From Bacteroidaceae bacterium (GTDB lineage: Bacteria > Bacteroidota > Bacteroidia > Bacteroidales > Bacteroidaceae): 64,000 bases of DNA. A program made the translations under genes and the position numbers. Each line of letters begins with the position of its first letter. The first letter of the stretch is position 1. Shown here piece after piece: positions 34,793 to 44,300 of this stretch. The notes below the pieces were generated by a model. That model did no database searches and was not told the origin of the DNA. It saw nothing but the letters and a program-made list of their open reading frames with translations. Location of the stretch: assembly GCA_017383485.1 (NCBI GenBank), contig JAFNXM010000013.1, positions 1 through 64,000 on the forward strand, written 5' to 3'.

Positions 34793-34933
34793 TCATATAT
34801 CGGTGGTTCTGATATCTAGGAAAGTGTATCTCAACGATGCCAAGTGTATTTAAACTCTGCAAAAAATGTATCTCAGTGTTGCCCGTTGAAGGAGATGCCC
34901 AGAACAGAAGAATTTGAATGTTGGATTATATAG

Positions 34934-34971
34934 AATCGCCTTACAATAAAAACTGTGAGGCGATTTCTTTT
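34934..34971 (+). terminator. Second terminator in the same gap
   Basis: AATCGCCTTACA pairs with TGTGAGGCGATT with one mismatch, followed by TTCTTTTG. No CDS ends here. Confidence 0.72.
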
Positions 34972-35002
34972 GTCGTATGGCCTTTCTTTCAATTCTTTGT
35001 TG

Positions 35003-35010
35003 TATCTTTG
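35003..35010 (+). promoter_or_regulatory. Promoter -7 element of purA
   Basis: TATCTTTG; leader about 69 nt. Confidence 0.65.
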
Positions 35011-35085
35011 TACTCGCAGAAAGAATGGACTCGGTAGCGCGAGACAATTTCACTGAAAAGAAAATATATAGATAATCAAAATACA

Positions 35086-36354
35086 ATGGCAACAGGAAAA
35101 GTAGACGCCTTGCTCGGTATCGTATTTGGCGATGAAGGCAAAGGAAAAGTTGTAGATTACTTTACACCACAATATGATGTGGTAGCACGTTTTGCAGGCG
35201 GACCCAATGCAGGTCACACTATTATCTTCGATGGTAAGAAGTTTGTGCTTCGCTCTATCCCCTCGGGTATCTTCGACGAAGGTAAACTCAATATCATCGG
35301 TAACGGCTGTGTGATTGCACCAGACCTCTTTATGCTGGAAGCAAAGGAAGTGGAAAGTGCAGGATACCAATTGACCGATCGCTTGCACATCAGTAGACGT
35401 GCGCATCTGATTCTGCCTACACACCGTGTGCTCGACCGCGCTTACGAAGCGGCTAAGGGTAAGGCTAAGGTCGGTACTACAGGCAAGGGTATTGGTCCTA
35501 CTTACAGCGATAAGGCTGCTCGCATCGGATTGCGCGTGGGTGATGTCTTGAACGACTTTGATGCAAAATATGCAGCACTCAAGGCTCGTCACGAACAAAT
35601 CCTGAAGGATCTTCACTTTACAGACTACGGTATTACTGAAGAAGAAAAGGTGTGGATGGAAGGTGTGGAATACATGAAGAAGTTCCACTTGGTGGACACC
35701 GAACATGAAATCAACCGTTACCTGAAGGAAGGTAAAAAAGTCTTGGCTGAAGGCGCACAAGGTTCTTTGTTGGACATCGACCACGGTACATATCCTTTCG
35801 TATCTTCTTCGTCAACCACGAGCGGCGGCGTATGTACAGGTTTGGGCGTAGCGCCTAACACAATCGGTCGCATCTTTGGTATCTTCAAGGCCTACAGCAC
35901 ACGTGTAGGTTCTGGTCCCTTCCCAGTAGAATTGTTCGACGAGACAGGCGCAGAAATCCGCCGTATTGGTAAGGAATTTGGTGCGGTGACAGGTCGCGAT
36001 CGCCGTTGCGGATGGATTGACTTGGTAGCCTTGAAGTACGCTATTATGATCAATGGCGTGACAGACTTGGTGATGATGAAGAGCGACGTGCTTGATGGCT
36101 TTGACACCATCAAAGTTTGCGTAGCTTACGAAAAAGATGGCGAGACTGTGACAGAAATGCCTTACGACACAGAAGGCTGGAACCCTGTATATGAAGAATT
36201 GCCAGGCTGGAAGACGCCATTGAGCGACTTGCGTAATGAAAGTGAATTCCCCGCAGCGTTCAAGTCATACATAGATTATTTGGAAAAGGCTCTGGAAACT
36301 CCAATTTCAATAGTCAGCGTAAGTCCTGATCGTGATGCGACTATCGTTCGCTAA
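35086..36354 (+). CDS. purA: Adenylosuccinate synthetase
   Basis: 422 residues. The GTP-binding loop GDEGKGK (15-21, catalytic Asp16), His44 in NAGHTI, and GTTGKGIGPTYSDKA are diagnostic. It joins IMP and aspartate in the first AMP-specific step. It has its own promoter and terminator, and codon use is biased as in a well-expressed gene. Confidence 0.98.
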   Translation: MATGKVDALLGIVFGDEGKGKVVDYFTPQYDVVARFAGGPNAGHTIIFDGKKFVLRSIPSGIFDEGKLNIIGNGCVIAPDLFMLEAKEVESAGYQLTDRLHISRRAHLILPTHRVLDRAYEAAKGKAKVGTTGKGIGPTYSDKAARIGLRVGDVLNDFDAKYAALKARHEQILKDLHFTDYGITEEEKVWMEGVEYMKKFHLVDTEHEINRYLKEGKKVLAEGAQGSLLDIDHGTYPFVSSSSTTSGGVCTGLGVAPNTIGRIFGIFKAYSTRVGSGPFPVELFDETGAEIRRIGKEFGAVTGRDRRCGWIDLVALKYAIMINGVTDLVMMKSDVLDGFDTIKVCVAYEKDGETVTEMPYDTEGWNPVYEELPGWKTPLSDLRNESEFPAAFKSYIDYLEKALETPISIVSVSPDRDATIVR

Positions 36355-36376
36355 GATATATTATATATAAAGATAA

Positions 36377-36418
36377 AGAGAGATTATTGCCCGAGGGTGA
36401 TAATCTCTCTGTTTTTTA
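36377..36418 (+). terminator. Terminator of purA
   Basis: AGAGAGATTAT pairs with ATAATCTCTCT around a GC-rich loop, followed by GTTTTTTA. Confidence 0.87.
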
Positions 36419-36558
36419 TACAATATGAGGTGGGAACCTTAGTAGAATCCAAAAATAAAATAAAAAATATCAAACGCCTTATTCCTATTGTATTTAATGG
36501 AGGCTTGAGCGTTTTTTTGTTGTGCAAAAACTATATCCTTATCTACGCTAAAGATGAA

Positions 36559-36615
36559 TTGCTGTACAGGCTGGTTGTATCTTTGCATTGCTAAAGTTTA
36601 GCAGTGCTCTTTGAC
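36559..36615 (+). promoter_or_regulatory. Second rRNA-leader-like cassette
   Basis: GGTTGTATCTTTGCA (-7 element TATCTTTG at 36578-36585), a short hairpin (TGCTA 36589-36593, TAGCA 36599-36603) and GCTCTTTGAC at 36606-36615 repeat the layout at 434-490. What follows is the 3' end of an opposite-strand pseudouridine synthase gene, not rRNA. Function is not established. Confidence 0.42.
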
Positions 36616-36640
36616 TTTTTGTATATATTTATAATAAGGA

Positions 36641-37327
36641 CTACTCTGATTCAAAAAATCGCCAGATGCCCAGAGTTGGGTAGGGCGCGGTGACGCTGAT
36701 GAGCTGATGAGATACGGGGTGTTCGAACGAGATGTGGCGAGCGTGCAGGCAGATGCTGCCGTCGGGATTGCTGCGAGGAGCGCCATATTTCAAGTCGCCG
36801 TGGATGGGCGCAAAGGTGTGGGACAGCTGGCAGCGTATTTGATGGTGTCGGCCTGTGTGCAGATTGACTTCGACCAGGGTATAGCGCTCGGACGAGGCGA
36901 TGTGTCGGCAGTCGAGCAGGGCTTGCTTGGCCCCCTGTGTGCCTGCACTGCGGACGTACGATTTGTTCTGCTTTTCGTTGCGCCATATCCAATGTTCCAA
37001 CGCCGTCTTGTCCACAGGTACGGGCCTGCGCAGTGCTGCTGTCGGGAGCAGGGCATGGTAGGTCTTGTGCACGGTGCCTTTCTTGAACATTTCGCACAGA
37101 CGCGACAGCGCTTTGCTGGTTTTCGCAAAGACCACGATGCCGCTGACGGGGCGGTCCAGTCGGTGCGCTACGCCCAGGAATACATTACCCGGCTTAGCAT
37201 ATTTTCCCTTCAGATAGGCTTTGATGATCTCGGGCAGTGGGGTGTCGCCCGTTTTGTCGCCTTGCACGATTTCGCCCGCGGCTTTGTTGACGATGATGAT
37301 GTGATTGTCTTCGTAGAGTACGGTCAT
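36641..37327 (-). CDS. RluA-family pseudouridine synthase
   Basis: 228 residues. VAHRLDRPVSGIVVFAKT holds the RluA-family motif with catalytic Asp58; the rest (GTVHKTYHALL, LHTGRHHQIRCQL) fits the catalytic fold. There is no S4 domain. It modifies U to pseudouridine in rRNA or tRNA; the target base is not readable. It is transcribed alone, and the 200 bp behind it contain short GTTATGGG-type direct repeats. Confidence 0.92.
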   Translation of the reverse strand: MTVLYEDNHIIIVNKAAGEIVQGDKTGDTPLPEIIKAYLKGKYAKPGNVFLGVAHRLDRPVSGIVVFAKTSKALSRLCEMFKKGTVHKTYHALLPTAALRRPVPVDKTALEHWIWRNEKQNKSYVRSAGTQGAKQALLDCRHIASSERYTLVEVNLHTGRHHQIRCQLSHTFAPIHGDLKYGAPRSNPDGSICLHARHISFEHPVSHQLISVTAPYPTLGIWRFFESE

Positions 37328-37469
37328 TGCGTATTATAGGTTATGGGGCGTTGGTTATGAGTTGTGGGGGCATGAGTTATGGGTTATGAGCTGGGTGCCA
37401 AGATCAGGCATCTTAACCTCTTTACTTCAGAACTTCAGTATATCTTAACTCCAGAACTTCGTAGTCTTA

Positions 37470-37514
37470 AAAACAAAAAAGCGAGCAGGCCAGTCTCATC
37501 GTCCAGCTGCTCGC
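37470..37514 (-). terminator. Terminator of the tetR-fabG unit
   Basis: GCGAGCAG (37481-37488) and CTGCTCGC (37507-37514) form the stem; on the minus strand it is followed by a T-rich run. Confidence 0.87.
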
Positions 37515-37543
37515 CTCTGTATTTGATTTTGTCTGAGAAAAAA

Positions 37544-38290
37544 TTACATATTCATACCGCCATCTACCTGGAGTACTTGGCCAGTGACATAAGATGCCAG
37601 GTCAGAAGCCAGGAAGGTAGCTACATTAGCGATATCTTCAGGTTGTCCACCGCGGCGAAGTGGAATCTTTTTCGCCCAGTCAGCACGTACATCGTCAGGC
37701 AAAGCTGCGGTCATAGCTGTCTCGATGAAGCCTGGAGCGATAGCATTGGCACGGATGCCGCGGCTACCCATTTCTTGAGCTACACTCTTGGCCAGAGCGA
37801 TCATACCAGCCTTAGACGCTGCATAGTTGCTCTGTCCCGCATTGCCGTGTACACCCACAACGCTGGCCATATTGATGATAGAGCCGCTGCGTTGGCGCAT
37901 CATGATAGGAGTACATGCGTGGATGAAATTGAAAGCAGATTTCAGATTGACATTGATCACAGCGTCCCATTGTGCTTCGGTCATACGCATCATCAGGCCA
38001 TCCTTAGTGATGCCAGCATTGTTTACCAAAATATCAATAGTGCCAAAATCTTTGTGAACTTGACCTACAACTTCTGCAGTTTGTGCAAAGTCTGCAGCAT
38101 TGCTTGCGTATGCCATGCATTTCACGCCTTTTGCTTCGATCTCAGCCTTTGTAGCTTCGCCGTTTTCGTCGATGACAAGGTCAGTAAAGGCGATGTTTGC
38201 GCCTTCTTCTGCAAATTTCAATGCGATAGCCTTTCCGATACCGCGTGCAGCACCTGTGACGAGTGCTGTCTTACCTGTTAAAAGTCCCAT
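37544..38290 (-). CDS. fabG: 3-oxoacyl-[ACP] reductase
   Basis: 248-residue short-chain dehydrogenase. The cofactor motif is TGAARGIG (12-19), NNAG lies at 90-93, and the catalytic residues are Ser143, Tyr156 and Lys160. Length and motifs fit FabG, the NADPH-dependent reductase of fatty acid elongation. It is 94 nt downstream of a tetR gene on the same strand, a pairing that suggests control by that repressor. Confidence 0.9.
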   Translation of the reverse strand: MGLLTGKTALVTGAARGIGKAIALKFAEEGANIAFTDLVIDENGEATKAEIEAKGVKCMAYASNAADFAQTAEVVGQVHKDFGTIDILVNNAGITKDGLMMRMTEAQWDAVINVNLKSAFNFIHACTPIMMRQRSGSIINMASVVGVHGNAGQSNYAASKAGMIALAKSVAQEMGSRGIRANAIAPGFIETAMTAALPDDVRADWAKKIPLRRGGQPEDIANVATFLASDLASYVTGQVLQVDGGMNM

Positions 38291-38384
38291 AGTTGTGATT
38301 TTTTGTTATGGTAATTAAATTTGTTTCTTTGTAAATGATAGGCAGCGCCAAATGTGGGTTTATTCAGCAAAAATCAACTTGGTT

Positions 38385-38969
38385 TTATGCCGCACCAAGC
38401 ATTCTGCGTACAATTTCTTTTACGATAGGATAAGTCTCCTCCTCAGTCAGCCCTCCGCCCAATCTGTTGAAGATATAGGGTACTTCCAGTCCCTTGATAG
38501 TATAGTGGATGATTTCTGCCATTAGGCTGATGTGGTCAATATTTAATGCGCCCTTTTCTACGCCCTCTGTCAGAACTTGGTTGAGTAGGCGAATTTCTTC
38601 AGCATCAAATGCTTTTCTGACGCCCTCAACCTTCCAAATGTTGCGGAAGAACTCTGCACGCAGCGAGCCATTCCTAGACACCGTCTCGCGTATCATGTGC
38701 AGATGGGTAAAGACCAACTGGAACACCTTTTCCAAGGGATCTACCAGCATCGCGGCTACTTCGTCCATCTTTTCAGACATCAGTTTCAACTCGTGCTCGA
38801 TGACTGCATAGTAGACATCTTCTTTGCTGCGGAAGTAGGTGTATAGTGTGCGTCTGCCCTTGCCTGATGCCAGGGCGATGTCGTTCATCGTGGTTGCTTC
38901 GATACCATTTTTTGCAAAGAGTTCGCGAGCTACGTCGACGAGCAAAGCGCGGGTTTTAGGAGTAGACAT
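38385..38969 (-). CDS. TetR-family transcriptional regulator
   Basis: 194 residues. The N-terminal helix-turn-helix (FAKNGIEATTMNDIALASGKGRRTLYTYF) is typical TetR; the C-terminal ligand domain is not assignable. A 9+9 bp palindrome lies at its own predicted transcription start, and fabG follows on the same transcript, so it probably regulates itself and a fatty-acid step in response to an acyl compound. The ligand is inference. Confidence 0.9.
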   Translation of the reverse strand: MSTPKTRALLVDVARELFAKNGIEATTMNDIALASGKGRRTLYTYFRSKEDVYYAVIEHELKLMSEKMDEVAAMLVDPLEKVFQLVFTHLHMIRETVSRNGSLRAEFFRNIWKVEGVRKAFDAEEIRLLNQVLTEGVEKGALNIDHISLMAEIIHYTIKGLEVPYIFNRLGGGLTEEETYPIVKEIVRRMLGAA

Positions 38970-39023
38970 GTCTGTAGTCTATAATTAAAGTTGTGGTGTG
39001 TTTGATTTGATGTATAAAAAATA

Positions 39024-39064
39024 CACTTGCACAAATTTTGTATTTTCGTGCAAGTGCAAAGGTA
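39024..39064 (-). promoter_or_regulatory. Promoter and palindromic operator of tetR-fabG
   Basis: TACCTTTG on the minus strand at 39057-39064 is the -7 element. Immediately downstream, CACTTGCAC (39024-39032) and GTGCAAGTG (39048-39056) form a perfect palindrome with a 15-bp spacer covering the start site. Confidence 0.7.
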
Positions 39065-39111
39065 TATCTTTTATTTATAAGTGCAAAGTGTTTTGTCGTG
39101 GAAATCTTCCA

Positions 39112-40809
39112 TTACTTTGCAAATTCTAATGTTTTTGCCAAAGCAGCGGCCCTTTCCAACGCCACATTGATATTGGGACAAATATTTTCTTTGCCCAGCA
39201 TTTCGCAGAAACCAGCATGCTCCAGTACTGCATAGACATTGGGCGTGACACCCGAAAGTACGATCTGCGTACCCTCGCGGCGGTTCATGTTGCACAGGTT
39301 TTGCAGATTGTGAATACCAGTCGAGTCGATGAAAGGCACACGGCGCATGCGGATGATACGAATCTTGGGGTGATTGTCCATCGCAGCCATGATTTCCTCG
39401 AACTTGTTGGCAATACCAAAGAAGTAGGGGCCATTGATTTCGTACACCTCCACGTGTTCGGGGATGATCAGGTGCTCCTCGTCGTGCAGTTGGATATCGC
39501 TCTCCTTGTTGGGGTCGATTTCGTCTGCGATTACCTTGATTTGTGTCGTCTCGGCCATACGCTTCATGAAGAGTAAGCAAGCGATGAGCAAACCTACCTC
39601 GATAGCCACCGTCAAGTCGAAGATGACGGTCAGCAGGAAGGTGATGATGAGCACAGCCACGTCGCTCTTGGGATTCTTCATCAACTCGCGGAACGTGCGC
39701 CAACCGCTCATATTATAGGATACAACGACTAGTACGCCAGCCAAGCATGCCATGGGGATATAGGCCGCCAGCGGCATCAACAACAGGAATACAGCAAGCA
39801 GCACTACAGCATGTATGATACCAGCCACAGGGGTGCGTCCGCCATTGTTGATATTAGTCATCGTACGAGCAATAGCACCTGTTGCGGGGATACCACCAAA
39901 GAGCGGTGTACAAAGGTTGGCTACACCCTGGCCTATCAATTCCTGGTTGGAGTCATGATGGTCGCCACAAGCACCGTCGGCTACTGTTGCCGAGAGTAAA
40001 CTTTCGATAGCACCCAATACAGCAATTACCATCGCTGTGGGGAAGAGCAGTTTCACTTGTTCCCATGTGATATTCGGCATAGTCAACTCGGGAATGCGCG
40101 CCTTGATTTCACCAAATTTGTCACCGATGGTTTTCACAGATTCTATACCAGCATATTCCTTCAGCAGGAAGACGATCACCGTCATCAATACGATGGCCAC
40201 CAGCGATCCGGGGATTTTCTTCGAGAATTTAGGCGTCAAGGCAATAATCACAATGCTCAAGATACCCACCAAGGTTGAGAGCCAATCCACCTGAGTGATA
40301 TGCTGAGCGTAGACGCCCCATTTGGCAATGAAGTCTGCCGGTACACCTTCGATGTTCATGCCCAGCAGGTCGTTGATTTGTGTGGCGAAAATAGTCACAG
40401 CAATACCGCTGGTGAAACCTACTACGATGGGGTAGGGGATAAACTTGATGATTGTGCCTAGGCGGAAGACGCCCAGCATAATCAGAAATACACCTGCAAT
40501 CATTGTCGCAATCATCAGCCCTGATAGGCCAAATTGCTGGATCACACCGTAAATGATCACGATGAAAGCGCCCGTCGGTCCGCCGATTTGTACACGTGAC
40601 CCACCCAGTGCCGAGATGATGAAACCCGCTACGATAGCAGTGATGATACCCTGCTCAGGAGATACACCCGAAGCGATACCAAAGGCAATAGCCAGGGGCA
40701 ATGCCACGATACCCACGATCAAGCCCGCCATAGCGTCGGCCGCAAACTTTTCCTTACTATATGAGCGTAAGTCTGTCAGCAAGCGTGGAGTGAAATGAAA
40801 GTTTTTCAT
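39112..40809 (-). CDS. SulP-family inorganic anion transporter with STAS domain
   Basis: 565 residues. About 12 membrane segments span residues ~25-430, with the SulP motifs ALPLAIAFGIASGVSPEQGI, GGPTGAFIV and the later NLCTPLFGGIPATGAIART. A cytosolic STAS domain occupies ~450-560 (VPFIDSTGIHNLQNLC). Members move sulfate, bicarbonate or other anions across the inner membrane; substrate is not readable here. It has its own promoter(s), and the flanking gene units are unrelated. Confidence 0.92.
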   Translation of the reverse strand: MKNFHFTPRLLTDLRSYSKEKFAADAMAGLIVGIVALPLAIAFGIASGVSPEQGIITAIVAGFIISALGGSRVQIGGPTGAFIVIIYGVIQQFGLSGLMIATMIAGVFLIMLGVFRLGTIIKFIPYPIVVGFTSGIAVTIFATQINDLLGMNIEGVPADFIAKWGVYAQHITQVDWLSTLVGILSIVIIALTPKFSKKIPGSLVAIVLMTVIVFLLKEYAGIESVKTIGDKFGEIKARIPELTMPNITWEQVKLLFPTAMVIAVLGAIESLLSATVADGACGDHHDSNQELIGQGVANLCTPLFGGIPATGAIARTMTNINNGGRTPVAGIIHAVVLLAVFLLLMPLAAYIPMACLAGVLVVVSYNMSGWRTFRELMKNPKSDVAVLIITFLLTVIFDLTVAIEVGLLIACLLFMKRMAETTQIKVIADEIDPNKESDIQLHDEEHLIIPEHVEVYEINGPYFFGIANKFEEIMAAMDNHPKIRIIRMRRVPFIDSTGIHNLQNLCNMNRREGTQIVLSGVTPNVYAVLEHAGFCEMLGKENICPNINVALERAAALAKTLEFAK

Positions 40810-40836
40810 ATCTGAATATTAATACTTATTTTGACG

Positions 40837-40844
40837 CAAATTTA
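40837..40844 (-). promoter_or_regulatory. Promoter -7 element of the SulP gene
   Basis: TAAATTTG on the minus strand, ~28 nt before the ATG. A second TAAATTTG at 40910-40917 could be an upstream promoter. Confidence 0.58.
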
Positions 40845-41019
40845 GATATTTTTATGGAGAAATTGGACACACTTATCTCTACTTCGTAAAATTGTGTAGA
40901 AAAGCAGTCCAAATTTATAAATATTGTTTCCCGGAGTTGGCAAAATGCATCTTATTGCCCTTCTTGTAGTGATCAGGCGAAGGAATACTACACATATTTT
41001 ATATCTTCAAAATATCAAG

Positions 41020-41105
41020 AAAAAAAGTCAAGACCTTGTAAAAATAAAGTCTAATGTTTTTTAAACGAGACGTCGCGAAATTTTTACAAGGTCTTGACTT
41101 TTTTT
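41020..41105. repeat. Dispersed hairpin-element family, copy D (best preserved)
   Basis: A perfect 26-bp inverted repeat (41020-41045 and 41080-41105), with arm core GTCAAGACCTTGTAAAAAT flanked by an A7 run outside. The 34-nt centre contains AAAGTCTAATG and the reversed core ACGAGACGTCGCGAA. A- and T-runs at both ends would give a terminator in either direction. Confidence 0.85.
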
Positions 41106-41247
41106 CGTTCAAAAACGATGCGCATGATGACGCTATGTTGCTATTAAGTTTTTTTATCTCATCAGGTGTTGCTTGTCTCCTTTTTTGTCGTATTTTTGCT
41201 CGAAGGTGAAAATTCTTTCGCTCGTGATGAAAAATATTCAAGAAACT

Positions 41248-41280
41248 TGATATGTTTTCGCTCGCTTATTCGTATCTTTG
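41248..41280 (+). promoter_or_regulatory. Promoter of the GH85 gene with TTCGCTCGCTTA spacer
   Basis: TTGATAT, TTCGCTCGCTTA from 41257, then TATCTTTG at 41273-41280, closely matching the promoter at 31690-31722. Confidence 0.7.
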
Positions 41281-41392
41281 TCATGTCATCTTGGTGGAAT
41301 CTCTCTTGGTGACAAAATGGTTCAAAAATCAACCTAAAAAAATATTGATTTATTAAATCCTTAATTATTCATTTTAACAAATCCTAAATCCT

Positions 41393-44300
41393 ATGAAAAA
41401 CAGAAGATTTTTCTTGGCAGGTCTTTGTCTTGTAGCAGCGACAGCGTCTGCACAAGAATTTAAAGAAGGCTATGTGAAATGGGGTTATGGTAGTGACCAG
41501 TATGGTGCTACAATGAAAACTTGGGAGAAGGGTAAGGCCATCAATGAAGATGACAACTTCTTTATCTCTCGTGTGAAGCCCCGTGAGCGTTTCCGCAACA
41601 CTAACACTCAGGTGCGTCCTGATTTGAATGAATCTAACGACAAGAAGCTCATGTTCTGGGTGCCTATCAATGGTACAAAGAACAATGCTTTGCCCGATGG
41701 CGTGTACGATTCTGAAGTCTTCAACATGTGGCCATACATCACACACTATGGCAACTGGACAGCAGGTATCGGTCGTGTGCCTGGCAACTTCCTCGACGTA
41801 GCGCACAAGAATGGTGTGCCCGTATCTGGTGTTGCTGGTATTCCTTGGGGTTCACTCTATCAGTTCCCCGCTTGGGAAAAGTGTTTGGAAGAAATGATAG
41901 AAGTTGGTGCACAAAAGATTGCAGATTTCCACTACTACTATGGTGTGGATGGTATCGGTTACAACTCTGAGTTCGGTGGCGGTTACGCTATCCAACAAGA
42001 TTTGATTCCCTTGCACCAAGAATTGAACAAGATTCAGAAGCCCAGAAATCCATTGTTCGAAAACGTATGGTATGATGGTACCAACGACAATGGTATGTGT
42101 ACTTTCGACCAAGGCCTCGGCACTCACAACGATGATACTTTCGGTCCTGCTGGTGCTGAAGCTGCTAACTTGTTCTTGAACTACAACTGGAACAACTCTA
42201 ACCTCCTCAGCAGATCTGTTACTCATGCCAACAGCATCGGCCGTAATCCGCTCGACCTCTATGCAGGTGTGAATATGCAAGGTGCTGAACCCGGTACTAA
42301 CAACTGGCCATTGCTCCAACAATATCCTATCTCAATCGGTCTGTGGGGTGCGCACAGCGAAAATATGTTCTGGGAAAGCCGTGGTGAAAAGGGTAGCGAA
42401 CCCGAAGTGAAGCAACGTACTTACCAATTGCGTACAGAACGTTGGTTTACTGGTGGTACTCGTAACCCAGCCAACACTCCTGCTGTAACCAACTCGATGA
42501 AATATCACGCAGACAACGTGACTTACCACGGTATGTCTACATTCATGACTGCTCGCAGTGCGATGAAGTGGGATTTGGGCGAAGAAGCGCTCGTGACTTA
42601 CTTCAACCTCGGTAACGGTAAGTACTTCAACTGGAAGGGCGTGCGTCAACACGACAAGGAATGGTATAACATCGGTGCACAGGACTACTTGCCCACATGG
42701 CGCTGGTGGTTCACCAAGAGCTTGCTCGGCACAGACGTCGTAGCTAATGGTCTCGATGCAGAATTTACTTGGGACGAAGCTTACGTAGGTGGTTCTACAG
42801 CACGCATCTTCGGTAACACAGCCGACGAATACCTCCACCTCTTCAAGACTGAGTATGCCCTCCAAGCTGGCGACGTGATCACCTTCACTTATAAGTTGAA
42901 GAAGGGTGTTGCTGAAAACGTAAACTTGGTATTCACTGCTAAGGGCAATGAAAAGGTTGCTTTGGCAGAAGATAAGTTCGTCGTTGTGAATGGCAAGACC
43001 GAAGCTGACGAAGACGTTTGGTACGAAAAGCAATTCACAGTAGGCGAAGAATTGGCAGGCAAGACCCTCGCACTCGTAGCATTGCACTTCCAAAATGCTA
43101 AGGATATGGAGCTCTACTTGGGTGAATTCTCAATCGTACGTGGTACTGCTGCTACTCCTGCTACTCCCGTATTGGCTAACTCTGCTGTACTTTCAAACAG
43201 CAAGCACGGTGTAGATGCTAAGGTCATCTTCAACATGCCTAACAACAAGCCAGCAGGCGAACCTTGCTACAACATCGACGTAAAAACAGCATTCTTCAAG
43301 CTCTATGCACAACAAGAAGGTCAAGAACCCGTCTTCATGGGTATCACTTCTTCATGGGCTGGTTTGATGTACAACATTCCTATGAACTTGAAGGTGAATA
43401 AGGACCGCGTTCGCGTAGGTGTGAGCGCTGTAGCTCTCGACCACAAGTCAGAATCTGCGATCGCTTGGAGCAACTATATGGATGCACCTGCATACGTATA
43501 CGACGACAATATCCAATGCAGCAAGAACACAATCAAGCCAAACGAAAGCTTCGAAATGTCATACGTTGACCCACGTCACGAAAGCGCTACATGGAAGCTC
43601 GTCAACTTGGCTGGTGAAGAAGTGTTCAAGGGCGAAGGCCACACAGTGACTTGCGATGGCTTGGCTCAAACAGGTAGCTACGACTTGCACTTAACAGGTG
43701 TCGTACGCGATGCAGACGGCAATACTTCTACTACCACCCTCACATTTGGTAGCTTCGTACAAATCACAGGCGAAGGTATCGGTGCACTGCCCGAAATCTA
43801 CACACTCACTGCTAACGGCAAGGAAGCAGATATCGAAGTAGTAGCTGGCGACTTCGTTGACCTCGCTTACACAGGTCGTGCTGCCGACGGTGCTGGTTCA
43901 CAAGGTGTAGACCTCAAGGAAAAGCGCTTCGGTACTAAGGCTGGTGATCTTGGTTTGCAAGGCAAGAAGGACTTCTCAGTATCATTCTGGTTGAAGATTA
44001 ATAAACTTGCTGCTGGCGAAACTCAATTGCTCGCCGTAGCTTACAAGCTCGATGCATGGCCCAAGACTGACTGGGGTTGGTTGTGGAGCAATATCGACGA
44101 AACTGGTGCTATGACTTCATTCACTTGGCGTGGTACTGACCGCACCAACAACAATGAGCTCCGCTATAAGTATGACAACACTAAGTTGCCAGTAGGTAAC
44201 TGGGTACACATCGCTTATACATTCGACTATGACGAAAGCGGTAAGTTCAAGGGCGAATACTACGTGAATGGTGTGAAGCAAGAAGTCACTCGCTGGAACC

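Larger units (their letters stand above)
34725..35085. other. Intergenic region between rubrerythrin and purA
   Basis: Contains the rubrerythrin terminator, a ~140-bp stretch with an imperfect direct repeat (GTGTATCTCAACGATGCC and ATGTATCTCAGTGTTGCC), a second terminator at 34934-34971 with no gene in front of it, and the purA promoter. Confidence 0.7.
40810..41392. other. Divergent intergenic region between SulP and GH85 genes
   Basis: Contains two minus-strand TAAATTTG elements (40837-40844 and 40910-40917), hairpin-family copy D, and the GH85 promoter with a ~106-nt leader. A minus-strand ORF at 40999-41241 overlaps the hairpin element and is not accepted. Confidence 0.75.

Noticed and set aside
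40999..41241. 80-codon minus-strand reading frame
   Set aside because: Its C-terminal half is hairpin-family copy D, and no promoter or recognisable protein is present.
42332..43093. 253-codon minus-strand reading frame inside the GH85 gene
   Set aside because: A product of strong sense-strand codon bias, which suppresses antisense stop codons.
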